A DNA stretch of 64,000 nucleotides from Ruegeria faecimaris (GTDB taxonomy: Bacteria; Pseudomonadota; Alphaproteobacteria; Rhodobacterales; Rhodobacteraceae). The notes under the pieces were generated by a model, which saw nothing but the letters and a program-made list of their open reading frames with translations, made no database searches and had not been told where the DNA came from. The stretch covers positions 186,001-250,000 of the forward strand of contig NZ_FXTE01000003.1 of NCBI RefSeq assembly GCF_900182615.1, read 5' to 3'. The position numbers and the translations under genes are program-made. Below are positions 18,269 to 27,419 of this stretch, piece after piece (positions within the stretch are counted from its first letter, which is position 1; the number at the start of each line of letters is the position of its first letter).

Positions 18269-19171
18269 TCAGCTCCGTTTCAGCTTGGGGTCCAGCGCGT
18301 CGCGCAGACCGTCGCCCATCAGGTTGATTGCCAGCACCGTGACCAGAATGGCCAGGCCCGGGAAAGTTACCACCCACCAGGCGCGCAGAATGAATTCGCG
18401 CGCTTCGGCCAGCATCGTGCCCCATTCCGGCGTGGGCGGCTGCGCCCCCATGCCCAGAAAGCCAAGTGCCGCAGCATCCAGGATCGCGGTCGAGAAGGAC
18501 AGCGCCGCCTGGACAATGATCGGCGCCAGACAGTTCGGCAGCACGGTTTTGAACATCAGGCGTGCCTTGCTTGCGCCGGCCACACGGGCCGAGGTCACAT
18601 AATCCTTTTGCCGTTCGGCCAGAACCGAGGCGCGGGTGAGGCGCACGTAATGTGGTTGAAACACAATGGCGATGGCGATCATTGCATTGGTCAGAGACGG
18701 GCCCAGAATGGCGACCAGAACCAGTGCCAGCAGCAGCGACGGAAAGGACAAGATAATATCCATCACGCGCATGATCATCGTGTCGACCCATTTGGGTGCA
18801 AACCCGGAAAGCAGGCCAAGAACCACACCGCCTGAGACGGCCACACAAACCACGACGATACCGACAAAGAAGGAATAGCGAGATCCCATAATCAGCCGCG
18901 AAAGCATATCCCGGCCCAGTGGATCAGTCCCCAGCGGGAAGGCCCAACTGCCGCCTTCCTGCCACGCCGGAGGCTGCAGGATATGCTCGCGGAACTGTTC
19001 GGTTGGATCGTAGGGGGCCAGCAAAGGTGCGAAGGCAGCGCAAAAGACAAAGGCGGCGAATACCCACAGGCCAATCACCGCGCCGCGGTTTTCACTGAAA
19101 TAAAACCAGAATTCGCGCAAGGCGCTTGGGCGGTCTTCGGTTTTGGGTGCGTTTGCGGATAGTTCAGCCAT
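18269..19171 (-). CDS. Dipeptide ABC transporter permease (DppC-like)
   Basis: ATG 19171 shares one base with the DppB stop; the longer upstream frame is not credible. The 300-residue protein has an N-terminal OppC_N segment, about six membrane helices, FPLGTDPLGRD after the first helix and the ATPase-contact EAA loop (TSARVAGASKARLMFKTVLPN). It ends GDGLRDALDPKLKR, characteristic of DppC. It forms the inner-membrane channel with DppB. Confidence 0.94.
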   Translation of the reverse strand: MAELSANAPKTEDRPSALREFWFYFSENRGAVIGLWVFAAFVFCAAFAPLLAPYDPTEQFREHILQPPAWQEGGSWAFPLGTDPLGRDMLSRLIMGSRYSFFVGIVVVCVAVSGGVVLGLLSGFAPKWVDTMIMRVMDIILSFPSLLLALVLVAILGPSLTNAMIAIAIVFQPHYVRLTRASVLAERQKDYVTSARVAGASKARLMFKTVLPNCLAPIIVQAALSFSTAILDAAALGFLGMGAQPPTPEWGTMLAEAREFILRAWWVVTFPGLAILVTVLAINLMGDGLRDALDPKLKRS

Positions 19172-20178
19172 CACCGCCTCCGGATTTTTGGATTGATGAT
19201 GCCATAAAGGACATCGACCAGTAGGTTCACCAGCATCACGATCACGGCGATCATCAGAAGACCGCCCTGCACCACCGGGTAATCGCGCCGGAAGATGCTG
19301 TCGACCATCCACTTGCCGATGCCCGGCCAGCTAAAGATCGTCTCGGTCAGAATTGCACCAGCCAGCAAAGTTCCAACCGACAGGCCGATCACCGTAATCA
19401 CGGGGATCAACGCATTACGCAGAGCATGCAGCCCGTTGATCCGAGTGGGTGACAGACCTTTTGCCCGCGCGGTACGGATGTAATCCTCGCCCAGAACCTC
19501 AAGCATTGCCGAGCGCGTCTGACGCGCAATGACAGCCAGCGGGATCGTCCCCAGAACAATCGTTGGCAGAATCAAATGCCGAACAGCCGACGTGAATGCC
19601 CCGGGTTGCCCCGACAAAAGACTGTCGATCAGCATAAAGCCGGTCACGCTGGGGAAGTAATACAGAAGGTCGATCCGACCCGAAACAGGTGTCCAGCCCA
19701 AATTGCCCGAGAACACGATGATCAGCAGCAGCGCCCACCAGAAGATAGGCATCGAATATCCCACCAGCGCAGATGACATCAGCGCCCGATCAAAGAATTT
19801 GCCCCGGTTGACTGCGGCAATGACACCGGCGGGCAACCCAAGGGCCACCGCGAAGATCATCGCGCAGATTGACAACTCCAGCGTCGCTGGGAACAGGGCA
19901 AAAAACTCGTCCCAGACCGGTTTCTTGGTGACAAAGCTTTCGCCCAGATCGCCCTGCATAACGCCGGTCAGATAGTCCCAATATTGTTGGAGGACCGGCT
20001 TGTCGAAGCCCAGTTTGACCACCATTTCCTGATAGCGTTCCTCGGACATTCCGCGTTCACCGGCCATGACGATGATCGGATCACCGGGCAAAACCCGAAT
20101 GAACATGAAGGAGATAAGCGTTACACCCAGGAATGTCGGAATGAACATACCGAGACGAGAAAGAAAGTAGCCAAACAT
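19171..20178 (-). CDS. Dipeptide ABC transporter permease (DppB-like)
   Basis: The 335-residue protein begins MFGYFLSRLGMFIPT and has six membrane helices. Typical DppB features are IRVLPGDPI after helix 1, the EAA loop (RTARAKGLSPTRINGLHALRN) and ETIFSWPGIGKWMVDSI near the C-terminus. Start and stop each share one base with the neighbouring genes, a sign of tight coupling with the M24 peptidase gene upstream and dppC downstream. Confidence 0.95.
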   Translation of the reverse strand: MFGYFLSRLGMFIPTFLGVTLISFMFIRVLPGDPIIVMAGERGMSEERYQEMVVKLGFDKPVLQQYWDYLTGVMQGDLGESFVTKKPVWDEFFALFPATLELSICAMIFAVALGLPAGVIAAVNRGKFFDRALMSSALVGYSMPIFWWALLLIIVFSGNLGWTPVSGRIDLLYYFPSVTGFMLIDSLLSGQPGAFTSAVRHLILPTIVLGTIPLAVIARQTRSAMLEVLGEDYIRTARAKGLSPTRINGLHALRNALIPVITVIGLSVGTLLAGAILTETIFSWPGIGKWMVDSIFRRDYPVVQGGLLMIAVIVMLVNLLVDVLYGIINPKIRRR

Positions 20179-21272
20179 CAGCGACCTATGATTGTGAGAT
20201 CTTTGGGAAAGTGGGTCAGCGACCGACAGCCATCCCCTGTAACAAGCACGTCATCTTCTATGCGCACGCCGAAATTGTCCAGCGCGTAAAGGCCCGGCTC
20301 GTTTGTCCAAACCATGCCCGGCAGGATTTTCTGGTCGTTTCCACGCATGATATACGGCGCTTCGTGAACGTCGCGGCCCAGACCGTGGCCCGTTTTGGTG
20401 CGGATCCGATCGGCATAGGGCGACGCTTCGAGAACGCCGATCACGGCATCGTCGATATCATGCGCCGTGACACCGGGACGGCAGGCTTTGAACCCTGCCA
20501 GATTGGCGCGCAGAACGGTGTCATAGACCGCCCTGCCCTCGTCCGAGACCTCTTCGACAAAGAACGTGCGGGTGATGTCGGCGGCAAACCCATGTTTGCG
20601 GGCTCCGAAATCAAACAAAAGCGCATCGCCCGGTTTGATCTGGTAATCCGCCCGCGCCTTGCCATGGGGCCGCGCCGAGTTGTCCCCGGCGGCAACAATC
20701 GGCGAAAATGCCAGCGAGGCGGCGCCTTCCGCAAACAGTGCCTGAATCAAGGCCTGTTCAATCTGCAATTCGGTCTGACCGACGCGCACATCCGCAATCA
20801 CGCGCTCTAACGCGCGTTCAGAGATGTCGATCGCGGCTTGAAGCGCTGCGATATCGTCTTCTGTCTTGATAATGCGCAAGCCAGAAATTTCACGCTCGGC
20901 ATCGACAATCCGCAGGTCCGGTAACGCGTTGGTAAACGCTTTCGACACAAAGACTCGCATCACCTGCCCTTCCACAGCCAGCGATGTCAGCGGCATATGC
21001 TTGGCGAGGGCTGCAAAGGCGTCATCATATCCGGTCTGGTCGAACCAGTCGAAAACGGCGCCTTCAAATTCAACCAGGTCCCAACTGCCGAGCTCAAGGT
21101 TGGGAACGATGGCCGCAGGAGAACCTTCGCCGGGGACCACGACCACAAAGGGCCGCTCGTGGCTCATGAAAGGTTTTCCCAATGCACGGGTGAAATTTGG
21201 GCCGGGCACAAGGGCCACGGCATCAACTGACATGTCCTTTGCCAGTTGACGGTACTCGGACAAATTCGGCAT
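20178..21272 (-). CDS. M24-family peptidase (Xaa-Pro aminopeptidase/dipeptidase-like)
   Basis: ATG 21272 (GGAGG nine bases upstream) gives 364 residues. An N-terminal creatinase-type domain (1-140) precedes a pita-bread catalytic domain. Metal ligands are the two Asp in FDFGARKHGFAADITRTF, His in GHGLGRDVHEAP, Glu in TNEPGLY and Glu in VRIEDDV. The likely reaction is cleavage of proline-containing peptides brought in by the surrounding importer. M24 also includes creatinase and ectoine hydrolase, so a non-peptide substrate is possible. It is too short for the M24-like DMSP lyase DddP. The gene sits inside the transporter operon, so uptake and hydrolysis are coupled. Confidence 0.88.
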   Translation of the reverse strand: MPNLSEYRQLAKDMSVDAVALVPGPNFTRALGKPFMSHERPFVVVVPGEGSPAAIVPNLELGSWDLVEFEGAVFDWFDQTGYDDAFAALAKHMPLTSLAVEGQVMRVFVSKAFTNALPDLRIVDAEREISGLRIIKTEDDIAALQAAIDISERALERVIADVRVGQTELQIEQALIQALFAEGAASLAFSPIVAAGDNSARPHGKARADYQIKPGDALLFDFGARKHGFAADITRTFFVEEVSDEGRAVYDTVLRANLAGFKACRPGVTAHDIDDAVIGVLEASPYADRIRTKTGHGLGRDVHEAPYIMRGNDQKILPGMVWTNEPGLYALDNFGVRIEDDVLVTGDGCRSLTHFPKDLTIIGR

Positions 21273-21295
21273 CAGGGCCGACCTCCAATAAGAAA

Positions 21296-21322
21296 CCGGA
21301 GCCGCCACGCGGGCGGCTCCGG
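21296..21322 (-). terminator. GC-rich hairpin between binding-protein and peptidase genes (possible attenuator)
   Basis: Perfect 11-bp arms (CCGGAGCCGCC) around a 5-base loop lie 15 bp after the binding-protein stop and are followed on the minus strand by TTTCTT. Such hairpins in transporter operons protect or partly terminate the binding-protein mRNA, so that it exceeds the downstream genes. That role is inferred here. Confidence 0.75.
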
Positions 21323-21337
21323 TCGGTAAGTGATGAA

Positions 21338-22921
21338 TTATTCGACGCTCACACCGTAGAAGATGTGGCCGCCCAGCGGGTGCACTTTATAGCCCTGCAC
21401 TTCGTTGCGCATCGGCATAAAGACCACCGAGTGTGCGATCGTTGCCCAAGGCGCCTGCTCTTTGAAGACCACCTGAGCGTCTTCATACAGCTTGGTGCGT
21501 TCGGCCTGATCGGTGGACTGCTTGGCCTTGAGGATCAGCTCTTCGAAGGGCTCGTGGCACCACTGCGCCCGGTTCGAGGCTTCGCGTCCGTCACAACCCA
21601 GCAGAACCGCCAAGAAGTTGTCTGGATCGCCATTGTCACCGGTCCAACCCAGCAGAACGGCTCCGTCACGGTCCAGATCTTTCGAACGCGACAGGTATTC
21701 ACCCCATTCATAGGACACGATTTCGACGTCGACACCAACCTTGGCAAAATCCGCTTGGATCAGCTCGGCCATACGGCGTGCATTCGGGTTATAGGGACGC
21801 TGTACCGGCATCGCCCAAACCTTCATCGACAGGTCGGATACGCCTTCGGCTTCCAGCATCGCCTTGGCCGCTTCGGGATCATACGCGTCATCGGTGATGG
21901 CGTCGTTATAGCCCCACATGGTTGGCGGGATCGGGTTCTTGGCAACTTGGCCCGAGCCCTGGAACACGACGTCGATGATCGCATTCTTGTCGATCGCCAT
22001 GTTCAGCGCCTTGCGGACCTTCGGATTGTCGAACGGTGCCATGGTGGTGTTGTAGGCGAGGTAGCCGACGTTCAGGCCTTCCTGCTCCAACATGTTGATA
22101 TCCGCATCGTCCTGCATCGCCTGAATGTCGGCCGGGTTCGGATAAGGCATGATATGACATTCGCCCGCTTTCAGCTTTTGATAGCGAACCGATGCATCCG
22201 GCGTGATCGCGAAGATCAGGTTCTCCACATCCGCAGGGGCCTTCCAGTAGTCGGCATTCTGCGCATAGCGGATCACCGCGTCTTTCTGATAGGCTACAAA
22301 CGAGAACGGACCAGTCCCGATCGGTGCTGTGTTCAGCTTCTCAGGCGTACCCGCGGCCATCATCGCATCCGCATATTCCGCAGACAGGATCGAGGCAAAG
22401 TCCATCGCCATGTTGGCCACAAAAGGCGCTTCAGGCTTGGACAGGGTGAACTTCACTGTGTAGTCGTCGACTTTTTCAATCGACTCGACCAGGTCCGGCA
22501 TACCCATGCCCTGGAAATATTCCCAGGTACCACCAGATACCTGATTATAGGCATGGCCTTCATCCTTCTGGCGCATGAACGAGAAGATCACGTCATCAGC
22601 ATTGAAGTCACGCGTCGGCGTGAATTCGTCATTCGAATGGAATTTGACGCCCTGACGCAATTTGAAGGTATATTCCAGACCATCATCGCTGGCCTCAACG
22701 CTTTCCGCCAGACCGGGGATAACATTGGTAGTACCGGTCTCAAACTCGAGCAGACGGTTGTAAATCGGGTGTGACGAGGCATCAAAGGTTGTCCCTGCAG
22801 TAAATAGCGCCGGGTCAAAGCCTTCGGGTGATCCTTCCGAGCAATATACCAAAGTATTTGCTTGGGCCGCAGCACTGGACAACGCAATCGCTGCAGTTGC
22901 GGCCATCAATCTAAGTTTCAT
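21338..22921 (-). CDS. Peptide ABC transporter periplasmic binding protein (DppA-like, SBP_bac_5)
   Basis: 527 residues with a Sec signal peptide (cleavage near AAAQA). SBP family 5 features: YCSEGSPEGFDPAL at the mature N-terminus, LAESVEASDDGLEYTFKLRQGVKF split over residues 65-90, FNADDVIFSF, and the ligand-pocket GTGPFSF segment. It resembles DppA, the dipeptide receptor, but closely related proteins bind other small amines, so the ligand is open. First gene of the transporter operon; an operator-like repeat lies about 100 bp upstream. Confidence 0.94.
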   Translation of the reverse strand: MKLRLMAATAAIALSSAAAQANTLVYCSEGSPEGFDPALFTAGTTFDASSHPIYNRLLEFETGTTNVIPGLAESVEASDDGLEYTFKLRQGVKFHSNDEFTPTRDFNADDVIFSFMRQKDEGHAYNQVSGGTWEYFQGMGMPDLVESIEKVDDYTVKFTLSKPEAPFVANMAMDFASILSAEYADAMMAAGTPEKLNTAPIGTGPFSFVAYQKDAVIRYAQNADYWKAPADVENLIFAITPDASVRYQKLKAGECHIMPYPNPADIQAMQDDADINMLEQEGLNVGYLAYNTTMAPFDNPKVRKALNMAIDKNAIIDVVFQGSGQVAKNPIPPTMWGYNDAITDDAYDPEAAKAMLEAEGVSDLSMKVWAMPVQRPYNPNARRMAELIQADFAKVGVDVEIVSYEWGEYLSRSKDLDRDGAVLLGWTGDNGDPDNFLAVLLGCDGREASNRAQWCHEPFEELILKAKQSTDQAERTKLYEDAQVVFKEQAPWATIAHSVVFMPMRNEVQGYKVHPLGGHIFYGVSVE

Positions 22922-23289
22922 GAGTTTCTCCCAGAAATGTTTTTTCTTCAGATTTTCGCGTTGTTCTAATTTCTAGTCAGAACAATCTTTGATGACTGTC
23001 ACCGCCGCGAAATCCCTGCCCAATGTATCCAAAATACAAAATCCATTGTCAACTGAGTTCACCGCCCAGCGATCAGGAAGTAAAAAAGAGGGCAGGTACA
23101 GCGTTATGATTTGCCTGGTCGAGCCTGTTTTCTAACTGATTTCGGTTCTTTGGCGATTAGAGCCAAGCAGTGGCGAAGCCACCGGGCAGGAGCGTCCGAA
23201 CTCTTGAATGCCATCAATCCTAAATGCCGCGGGCTTCAGGGATCGACCTCCACATCCATATCTTGAATCGAGTCGATCCGACCCAAATG
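22922..23289. other. Intergenic control region upstream of the peptide ABC operon
   Basis: No gene is seen in this 368-bp stretch. It holds the inverted repeat at 23020-23042 and presumably the dppA-like promoter. The half nearer the TetR gene has no recognisable feature and no obvious terminator for that gene. Confidence 0.6.
23020..23042. promoter_or_regulatory. Second copy of the GntR operator-like repeat
   Basis: Bases 23024-23042 match 19 contiguous bases of the reverse complement of the repeat at 15610-15632, including one complete ATACAAAAT arm. The other arm reads CCAATGTAT, so four outer bases differ. It lies 99 bp before the binding-protein start. Confidence 0.75.
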
Positions 23290-23907
23290 TCAGGCGCCGT
23301 AACGGGCCATGAACATGTCGACAGCCTGCAGCGCTACCTCTTCAATCTCAGCCTCTGAAAAGCTGCTTTGAATGCCGAATGTGGATCGGGGCCAAAGGCG
23401 GACCTTGCACAATTCCGAAAACTGTTCAGCGGCAAATTGAAGGTCCTCGATAACCAATTCGCCTTTGTTCACCGCTTTTTGCAGATATTCTGCAAGTTGC
23501 CGGGTGCCATTTTGCGGCCCCGCCTCATAGAAGGCGCGGCCAAGTTCGGGGAACCGATCTTGCTCGGCCACGCAGATGCGGAACACCTGCTGCGCAAAAT
23601 CCGACACCAGAAATGCGGCCAGCTGGGTCGCAGCGATGGTCAGCACCTCGCGTGCGGGTTTTGTATCGTCAACCATCGAAACGACATTCTCGGCCATACG
23701 GCAGCACTCGTTCTGAGCGACCTCCATGAAAAGAAGACGCTTATCCGGGAAATAGCTGTACAAAGTCGCCTTGGAAACACCCGCCGCGCGCGCAATGTCA
23801 TCTACACTAGCTCCTTCGAAACCATCTGCCATGAACACTGATCGGGCTCCTTGCAGGACCTGATCAAATTTTCGGCCTGTTCGCAAAATGGCAGTTGCTT
23901 CGGACAT
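23290..23907 (-). CDS. TetR-family transcriptional regulator
   Basis: The 205-residue protein has a TetR helix-turn-helix in residues 15-60 (GARSVFMADGFEGASVDDIA, GVSKATLYSYFPDKRLLFMEV) and an AefR-like C-terminal ligand domain (RICVAEQDRFPELGRAFYEAG). It is transcribed away from the AEC transporter gene, with a 12-bp palindrome between them. Repression of itself and perhaps that transporter is inferred; the effector is unknown. Confidence 0.9.
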   Translation of the reverse strand: MSEATAILRTGRKFDQVLQGARSVFMADGFEGASVDDIARAAGVSKATLYSYFPDKRLLFMEVAQNECCRMAENVVSMVDDTKPAREVLTIAATQLAAFLVSDFAQQVFRICVAEQDRFPELGRAFYEAGPQNGTRQLAEYLQKAVNKGELVIEDLQFAAEQFSELCKVRLWPRSTFGIQSSFSEAEIEEVALQAVDMFMARYGA

Positions 23908-23943
23908 GCGCTCTCCTTCAGGGGTGAATTCGTCGAATCTATA

Positions 23944-23955
23944 AACTGATCAGTT
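23944..23955. promoter_or_regulatory. 12-bp palindrome, candidate TetR operator
   Basis: AACTGATCAGTT is self-complementary and lies 37 bp before the TetR start, in the gap to the divergent AEC transporter. Short ACTGATCAGT-type palindromes are common TetR/AcrR-class operators. Confidence 0.6.
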
Positions 23956-24100
23956 CAGATACAACGATTCGCATAGGATTTCGGCCATGGGCAGGCGGGA
24001 TTATGGTAATTTTTCCGTTAGGTCAGTCCGCGAAGGTCGTTCGGCGGGGCCTGATTGGCCAGGGGTTGCCGCCAGAGAAAACCGTGCTAACACTCTGGCC

Positions 24101-25030
24101 ATGGCTGATATTTTTCTGCGTACGCTGCCGTTCTTTGCGATTATCGGCCTGGGGTATTGGGCTGGGCGCAGTCGGTTCTTTTCGGAAGAAGCCACGGCCT
24201 ATCTGACGAAATTCGTGTTCTATTTCGCGCTTTCGGCAATGTTGTTCCGCTTTGCCGCCACCCTGCCCTTTGCCGAGATATTCGACGGCAGATTGGTCGC
24301 GGGCTATCTGCTGGGAACGCTTACGGTTTATGCTCTGGCCAGTCTGATCGCGTGGATGCGCGGCCTTGACATACCAACCTCGGCCGTCGAGGCCCAATGC
24401 GCTGCGATCGGCAATGTGGGCTTTCTGGGGCTGCCGATGCTTGCGCTTTTGTTCACCGAAGCAGCAATCGGCCCGGTCATGCTGGTATTGACTGTCGACC
24501 TTGTGGTGTTTTCCTCGCTGATCGTGATTTTGATCAATGCCGGACGCGATGGGCGGCTGACGCCGGCAACATTTAGGTTGATTGGCCTCGGTTTGCTCAA
24601 AAACCCGATGATCGTATCTATTTCAGCGGGGCTTTTGTGGTCAGCCTTCCAAATTCCCGTGCCCGTTCCACTGAACGATTTTCTGACAATCCTGGGCGGG
24701 GCAGCCACTCCGGGAGCCTTGTTTGCGATAGGGGCATCGCTCGCCAGCAAATCCGCCGAGCGTGTTCAGATCGCTGCCTGGCTGAGTTTTTGCAAGCTGA
24801 TCATTCATCCGCTCTGCGTTGCTGTCTTCGTAATCTGGCTGATCCCGGCGGAAAGCTTCTCGGCTTCGGTTGCCATTGCAGCGGCAGCACTGCCGGTCGC
24901 TGGGAATGTCTATATGCTGGCGGCCTATTACGGGGTCGCACCCCATCGGGCTTCGGCCGCAATTCTCTTGTCTACCGTGGTCAGCATCCTGACACTGCCA
25001 CTGGTGATTGCCATAGCCGGAACATTCTAA
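24101..25030 (+). CDS. AEC-family (auxin efflux carrier) membrane transporter
   Basis: ATG 24101 starts directly before the first membrane helix; an upstream in-frame extension is polar and unlikely. The 309-residue protein has about ten hydrophobic segments and family features including YWAGRSRFFSEEA after helix 1, NVGFLGLPML in the middle and the symmetric SVAIAAAALPVAGNVYMLA in the second half. AEC proteins are secondary carriers for small organic anions, such as malonate or malate. The substrate cannot be deduced. Confidence 0.9.
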   Translation: MADIFLRTLPFFAIIGLGYWAGRSRFFSEEATAYLTKFVFYFALSAMLFRFAATLPFAEIFDGRLVAGYLLGTLTVYALASLIAWMRGLDIPTSAVEAQCAAIGNVGFLGLPMLALLFTEAAIGPVMLVLTVDLVVFSSLIVILINAGRDGRLTPATFRLIGLGLLKNPMIVSISAGLLWSAFQIPVPVPLNDFLTILGGAATPGALFAIGASLASKSAERVQIAAWLSFCKLIIHPLCVAVFVIWLIPAESFSASVAIAAAALPVAGNVYMLAAYYGVAPHRASAAILLSTVVSILTLPLVIAIAGTF

Positions 25031-25133
25031 GCCACAGATAGGGAAAATACTCGCTGGCCGCAGGAACACAGACTTTACGCACGGACCGAGTAACGATAGC
25101 CATGGCGCGAACCTAACGTAAGGACGGAACCAA

Positions 25134-25967
25134 ATGGAAACCCTTTCGGAAAACGCTTGTTTCGGAGGCGTCCAGGGCGTCTATCGCCACGCCTCGGCTG
25201 CCTGCCAATGCGACATGACTTTTGGACTGTTCCTGCCCGCCGAGGCAAAGGACGGCCCGGTTCCGGTTCTATGGTATCTGTCTGGTCTGACCTGCACCCA
25301 TGAAAACGCCATGACCAAGGCCGGGGCGCAGGCCTGGGCCGCGGAACAGGGTATCGCCCTTGTTTTCCCTGACACATCCCCGCGCGGCGAAGGCGTCGCC
25401 GATCACGAGGACTACGATCTGGGCCAGGGCGCGGGGTTTTATGTGAATGCCACGCAATCACCCTGGGCACCGCACTTCAACATGTGGGACTATGTGGCCG
25501 AGGAATTGCCCGCTCTGCTGGTTGAAACCTTTGCAATCGACGCAGACCGCCAGGCCATTACCGGCCATTCCATGGGCGGCCATGGCGCCCTGACATTGGC
25601 AATGAACCTACCGGGTCGGTTCCGATCGGTTTCGGCATTTGCACCGATTTCAAACCCAACAAGCGCCGATTGGGGCCGCAAACAACTGAAGGCATATCTG
25701 GGCGATGACGCGGCCCAATGGGCCAAGCACGACGCATCGCTGATGATGAAGAACACCGGTTTCGACGGCCCTGTCCTGATCGACACCGGCGACAATGACC
25801 AGTTCATCGACCTGTTGCGCCCCGAGGCGCTGGCCCAGGCGATAGCCGAACGTCGCCAACAGGCAGTTTTCCGTCTGCAGCCCGGCTATGACCATTCTTA
25901 CTTCTTTGTGTCGACCTTCATGGAAGACCACATCACTTTCCACGCCGAAGCACTGTATGGAGACTGA
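25134..25967 (+). CDS. fghA: S-formylglutathione hydrolase
   Basis: 277 residues, standard length for esterase D. The nucleophile elbow is GHSMGGHGAL; the oxyanion region is WYLSGLTCTHEN; catalytic Asp and His are near DTGDNDQFID and GYDHSYFF. The enzyme hydrolyses S-formylglutathione to formate and glutathione in formaldehyde detoxification. The partner glutathione-dependent formaldehyde dehydrogenase is not in this window. The sthA gene starts three bases after the stop, so co-transcription is likely. Confidence 0.95.
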   Translation: METLSENACFGGVQGVYRHASAACQCDMTFGLFLPAEAKDGPVPVLWYLSGLTCTHENAMTKAGAQAWAAEQGIALVFPDTSPRGEGVADHEDYDLGQGAGFYVNATQSPWAPHFNMWDYVAEELPALLVETFAIDADRQAITGHSMGGHGALTLAMNLPGRFRSVSAFAPISNPTSADWGRKQLKAYLGDDAAQWAKHDASLMMKNTGFDGPVLIDTGDNDQFIDLLRPEALAQAIAERRQQAVFRLQPGYDHSYFFVSTFMEDHITFHAEALYGD

Positions 25968-25970
25968 GGC

Positions 25971-27419
25971 ATGAGCAAATACGACTATGACCTGATCATT
26001 GTCGGGTCCGGCCCTTCCGGTCGTTCGGCGGCGATTCAGGCAGGCAAGTTGAAACGCCGGGTGCTGGTTATCGACCGCAAGGATCGGTTGGGTGGGGTCT
26101 CGGTCCATACCGGGACCATCCCGTCAAAAACCCTCCGCGAGACAGTGCTGAACCTGTCTGGCTGGCGCGAGCGCAGCTTTTACGGGCGCTCGTACCGGGT
26201 AAAGGATCAGATCCGGGCCGAAGACCTCAAGGCTCGGCTGCACATGACGCTGGACCATGAGGTCGATGTGCTGGAACATCAGTTCAACCGGAACCACGTG
26301 GAAACCTTAAATGGTCTGGCAAGATTTGTCGGTCCCCACGAGATTGAGGTTGCAACCGACGCAGGCGAAACCACACGTCTGTCCGCCGCAAAGTTCCTGA
26401 TCGCCACCGGAACCAAGACCTATCGTCCCGATTATGTGCCCTTCAACGGGAAGACCATCGTCGATGGCGATGATTTTCTGGAGATGGCCGAGATACCGCG
26501 CTCGCTATGCGTGATCGGGGCCGGTGTAATCGGTGTGGAATATGCCACGATGTTTTCCGCGCTTGATGTACGTGTCACCCTGATTGAACCCCGTGAGACG
26601 TTTCTGGATTTCATCGACAGCCGGCTGATCCACGACTTTACCCACCAAATCCGCGAAAACGGTGTGGATTTGCGGCTGGGCTCTGCCGTTGAAAAGATCG
26701 AAGATGGAGGTAGCCACGTAGAAGTGACGCTCGAGAATGGACGGCATGTCCGGGCCGAGATGTTGTTGTTTGCTGCCGGGCGGATGGGCGCGACCTCGGC
26801 CTTGAATCTGGATGCTGTCGGGCTGACAACCGATCACCGCAACCGGATTGAGGTCGATCGCAAGACCTATCAGACAGCGGTACCGCATATCTATGCGACC
26901 GGAGATGTAATCGGACATCCCTCGTTGGCATCAACCTCGCTGCAGCAGGGGCGCGTGGCGGCATGTCACGCGTTGGAGACCCCAACCCTGCCGGAAAGCC
27001 CCTGGTACCCTTACGGCATCTATTCGGTGCCCGAGATATCCACCTGCGGCATGTCCGAAGAGGAGCTACAGGAGCGCGATATCCCTTACGAGGTCGGCGT
27101 CGCGCGATTCCGCGAAACTTCTCGCGGGCATATCATGGGGTTGGAACATGGCATGTTGAAGATGCTGTTTTCGCTGAAAACCCGCCGGGTTCTTGGTGTG
27201 CAAATCGTAGGCGAAGGCGCGACTGAGCTGATCCATATCGCACAGGCTGTATTGAACCTGAAAGGCACAGTGGATTATTTCGTTCAAAACACATTCAACT
27301 ACCCGACCTTGGCCGAGGCCTATAAGATTGCTGGTCTGGATGCGTTTAACCGAATGCCCATCCCTGAGGAGTTCAAGGTCAAGAAGAAGCCTGCCGAGAA
27401 ACAGGCAAAGAAAGCGTGA
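25971..27419 (+). CDS. sthA: Soluble pyridine nucleotide transhydrogenase (Si-specific)
   Basis: The 482-residue flavoprotein has FAD motif [11 protein letters not shown] near residue 12, NAD(P) motif [12 protein letters not shown] around residue 180, the second FAD motif [10 protein letters not shown], and a C-terminal dimerisation domain. In the disulfide-reductase active-site region it reads [17 protein letters not shown]. Both redox cysteines are absent, as expected of SthA rather than lipoamide dehydrogenase. It balances NADH and NADPH. The C-terminus has an extra lysine-rich tail. It overlaps the next gene by four bases. Confidence 0.93.
   Translation: MSKYDYDLIIVGSGPSGRSAAIQAGKLKRRVLVIDRKDRLGGVSVHTGTIPSKTLRETVLNLSGWRERSFYGRSYRVKDQIRAEDLKARLHMTLDHEVDVLEHQFNRNHVETLNGLARFVGPHEIEVATDAGETTRLSAAKFLIATGTKTYRPDYVPFNGKTIVDGDDFLEMAEIPRSLCVIGAGVIGVEYATMFSALDVRVTLIEPRETFLDFIDSRLIHDFTHQIRENGVDLRLGSAVEKIEDGGSHVEVTLENGRHVRAEMLLFAAGRMGATSALNLDAVGLTTDHRNRIEVDRKTYQTAVPHIYATGDVIGHPSLASTSLQQGRVAACHALETPTLPESPWYPYGIYSVPEISTCGMSEEELQERDIPYEVGVARFRETSRGHIMGLEHGMLKMLFSLKTRRVLGVQIVGEGATELIHIAQAVLNLKGTVDYFVQNTFNYPTLAEAYKIAGLDAFNRMPIPEEFKVKKKPAEKQAKKA

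Noticed and set aside
20178..21272. M24 protein as DMSP lyase DddP
   Set aside because: DddP is about 80 or more residues longer, and the metal-site motifs and operon fit a peptidase-like enzyme better.
21197..22774. 525-codon plus-strand frame opposite the binding-protein gene
   Set aside because: Antisense shadow of a high-GC coding gene; the minus-strand product is a clear SBP family 5 protein.
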